A stretch of 50,078 bases of DNA from the NCBI RefSeq assembly GCF_002898515.1, contig NZ_PPFX01000030.1, forward strand, positions 1 through 50,078, written 5' to 3'. Position numbers and translations under genes: made by a program. The first letter of the stretch is position 1, and each line of letters begins with the position of its first letter. The stretch comes from Geothermobacter hydrogeniphilus (GTDB taxonomy: Bacteria; Desulfobacterota; Desulfuromonadia; Desulfuromonadales; Geothermobacteraceae). The notes below the pieces were generated by a model. That model saw only the letters and a program-made list of their open reading frames with translations. It did no database searches and was not told where the DNA came from. Of this stretch, positions 49,066 to 50,078 are shown one piece after another.

Positions 49066-50078
49066 TTATCCCGGGTCGGAGAACTCAAGAAACTGCTCGA
49101 ATTTTTTACGTGCCTCGTTGATCGGCAGAGCCAGAGTTGTCCCCTTCTTGTCGGACTGCTGCTGCTTGCGGAAGGTGATGCCGATAACTCTTCCCTGGTT
49201 GTTGACCAGTGGTCCCCCCGAATTTCCCGGCGGCACCAGGGTATCGATGTAGATCAGCGGCAGGCCGCGGTACTTTTTAAGTGAAGCGATCGTTGCCGGG
49301 GTGATGGACAGGCCGACATCGAGCGGATAGCCGATGGCGATGACCTTGTCGCCGGGGACGCTCTTCAGGGAATCGCCCAGCGGGATGGCGCGAGCGGACT
49401 CAGCCCTGAAGGAGAGAATGGCCAGATCGAGATCCGGGTGGCGCGCGACAACCCTGGCCGGTTGCTCCTTGCCGCTGTGGAAGCGGATGCGCAGTTTGCC
49501 GGCCTTGTCGACCACGTGCAGGCTGGTCACGCCGAAACCGCGGCTGGAGATGGCAAAACCGCTGCCGGTGCCGCGTTCGGTGATGACCTTGAAAATCGAA
49601 GGACTGACCTTGCGCAGGATCTGCTGCAGGTTGAGGAATGCCTGCGGGGCGGCGGACCCGGGTCTGTGCCCGGTCTCCGTTTCCGGCAGCTTGATTCTGG
49701 TCCGGGCCAGGCGGGGGACGGGCGGCAGGCCGGGACGGGCGGTTTCGCCGGCCGGCGGCCGGTTGAGGTCGTCAGCCGCTTTTCGCCATGACCGGGAGAC
49801 CAGGTCGGTTGGGACTTCGGCGAGAATCTGGCGCTTGAGATCATCGATGGCGCGCCGGGTCAGCTCGGTGATCCACTCCAGTTCCTGCGACATGTTCATG
49901 GCATCGTAGAAATCACCCGACATCTGACCTTCGGAGGTGAAGTGGTCCTGAACCAGGCGCAGCCGTTTTCCCGCCGGAGTGAAGTAGAAGGCGGTGACAT
50001 TGGCCTCAGTTTTTGATTCATAGGAGCCTCTTGCAAAACTACATTCGACTCTCTGAATATATGTAGCGCAACAGCATA
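49066..50078 (-). CDS. Trypsin-like serine protease (HtrA/DegP-type), 5' end missing
   Basis: The open frame runs off the right edge. From the in-frame ATG at 49923 it would be 285 residues, but the upstream stretch (ANVTAFYFTPAGKRLRLVQD) reads as genuine protein, so the start probably lies further out. The protease domain begins near LQQILRKVSPSIFKVITERG. The triad is visible: His in TSLHVVD, Asp in HPDLDLAILSF, Ser in PPGNSGGPL. There is no PDZ domain after it. The N-terminal part contains a helical region (ELEWITELTRRAIDDLKRQI). From about 50023 outward the DNA may belong to an insertion sequence, which would mean the gene is broken. Confidence 0.8.
   Translation of the reverse strand, partial: CCCATYIQRVECSFARGSYESKTEANVTAFYFTPAGKRLRLVQDHFTSEGQMSGDFYDAMNMSQELEWITELTRRAIDDLKRQILAEVPTDLVSRSWRKAADDLNRPPAGETARPGLPPVPRLARTRIKLPETETGHRPGSAAPQAFLNLQQILRKVSPSIFKVITERGTGSGFAISSRGFGVTSLHVVDKAGKLRIRFHSGKEQPARVVARHPDLDLAILSFRAESARAIPLGDSLKSVPGDKVIAIGYPLDVGLSITPATIASLKKYRGLPLIYIDTLVPPGNSGGPLVNNQGRVIGITFRKQQQSDKKGTTLALPINEARKKFEQFLEFSDPG
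50023..50078. mobile_element. Possible end of an insertion sequence in the protease gene
   Basis: GGAGCCTCTTGCAAAA at 50023-50038 resembles, from memory, terminal inverted repeats of several IS families (GAGCC-TTGCAAAA type), and composition turns A/T-rich from here on. The protease frame stays open through it but the reading (RVECSFARG) no longer looks like the upstream protein. Only one end is in the window, so neither target duplication nor transposase can be seen. Confidence 0.3.

Overview
The window looks like chromosomal DNA of a GC-rich, Gram-negative, respiring bacterium, most likely a member of Desulfuromonadia (Desulfuromonas/Geobacter-like). This is inference from gene content: an NtrC-type two-component pair beside hypF, several HDOD proteins, a long-chain polyprenyl diphosphate synthase for quinones, LpxH, TonB, lipoproteins, a TonB-dependent receptor and Cu-ATPase. 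No rRNA, tRNA, CRISPR array or prophage was seen. All genes look intact except a protease gene that runs off the right edge and may be interrupted by an insertion sequence there.

Left part (1-15.5 kb): polyprenyl synthase, a membrane histidine kinase with its NtrC-family regulator, HypF, and an EAL-HDOD protein read rightward. An M16 peptidase pair (one active, one lacking the zinc motif) and Lon read leftward. 6-phosphofructokinase reads rightward from a promoter beside a small palindromic mobile element. Middle (15.5-33.2 kb): a small membrane protein with a cyclic-nucleotide-binding protein, YihY/BrkB, LpxH, a ZIP metal transporter, a DUF1451-like zinc-ribbon protein, a Cys/Met-type PLP enzyme with a tautomerase, a pentapeptide-repeat potassium-channel fusion with an HDOD protein, and a tightly overlapping TPR-CopA-LOG operon. 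Then come a DHH phosphoesterase, and an amidase-RNase PH-RdgB operon followed by a coiled-coil lipoprotein.

Right part (33.2-50 kb): the most unusual stretch. tonB reads leftward. Rightward lie a roughly 1100-residue helical-repeat lipoprotein with a calcium-loop-like tail and a TonB-dependent receptor. These are followed by three genes joined by ATGA overlaps: a hybrid histidine kinase (HAMP-HisKA-HATPase-REC-REC), a 1012-residue exported protein in which I count about 21 LVIVD-type beta-propeller repeats, and a 1004-residue regulator. In the regulator a receiver domain sits where a MalT-type STAND NTPase would be expected, followed by TPRs and a SARP/BTAD output domain. I propose these form a cell-surface sensing system. 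A perfect hairpin closes the operon, and a trypsin-like protease gene converges on it.

Intergenic DNA is rich in repeats. There is a MITE-like element with CCTGAATC ends (two near-full copies, one short form, and end-like sequence in a terminator). One copy is nested inside a larger palindromic element, and the empty site survives elsewhere in the window. Three groups of long imperfect palindromes lie immediately after stop codons, and there is a 13-copy heptanucleotide tandem repeat. Two genes appear to be transcribed from promoters that would give leaderless mRNAs, and four downstream genes start with GTG or TTG inside the stop codon of the gene before.
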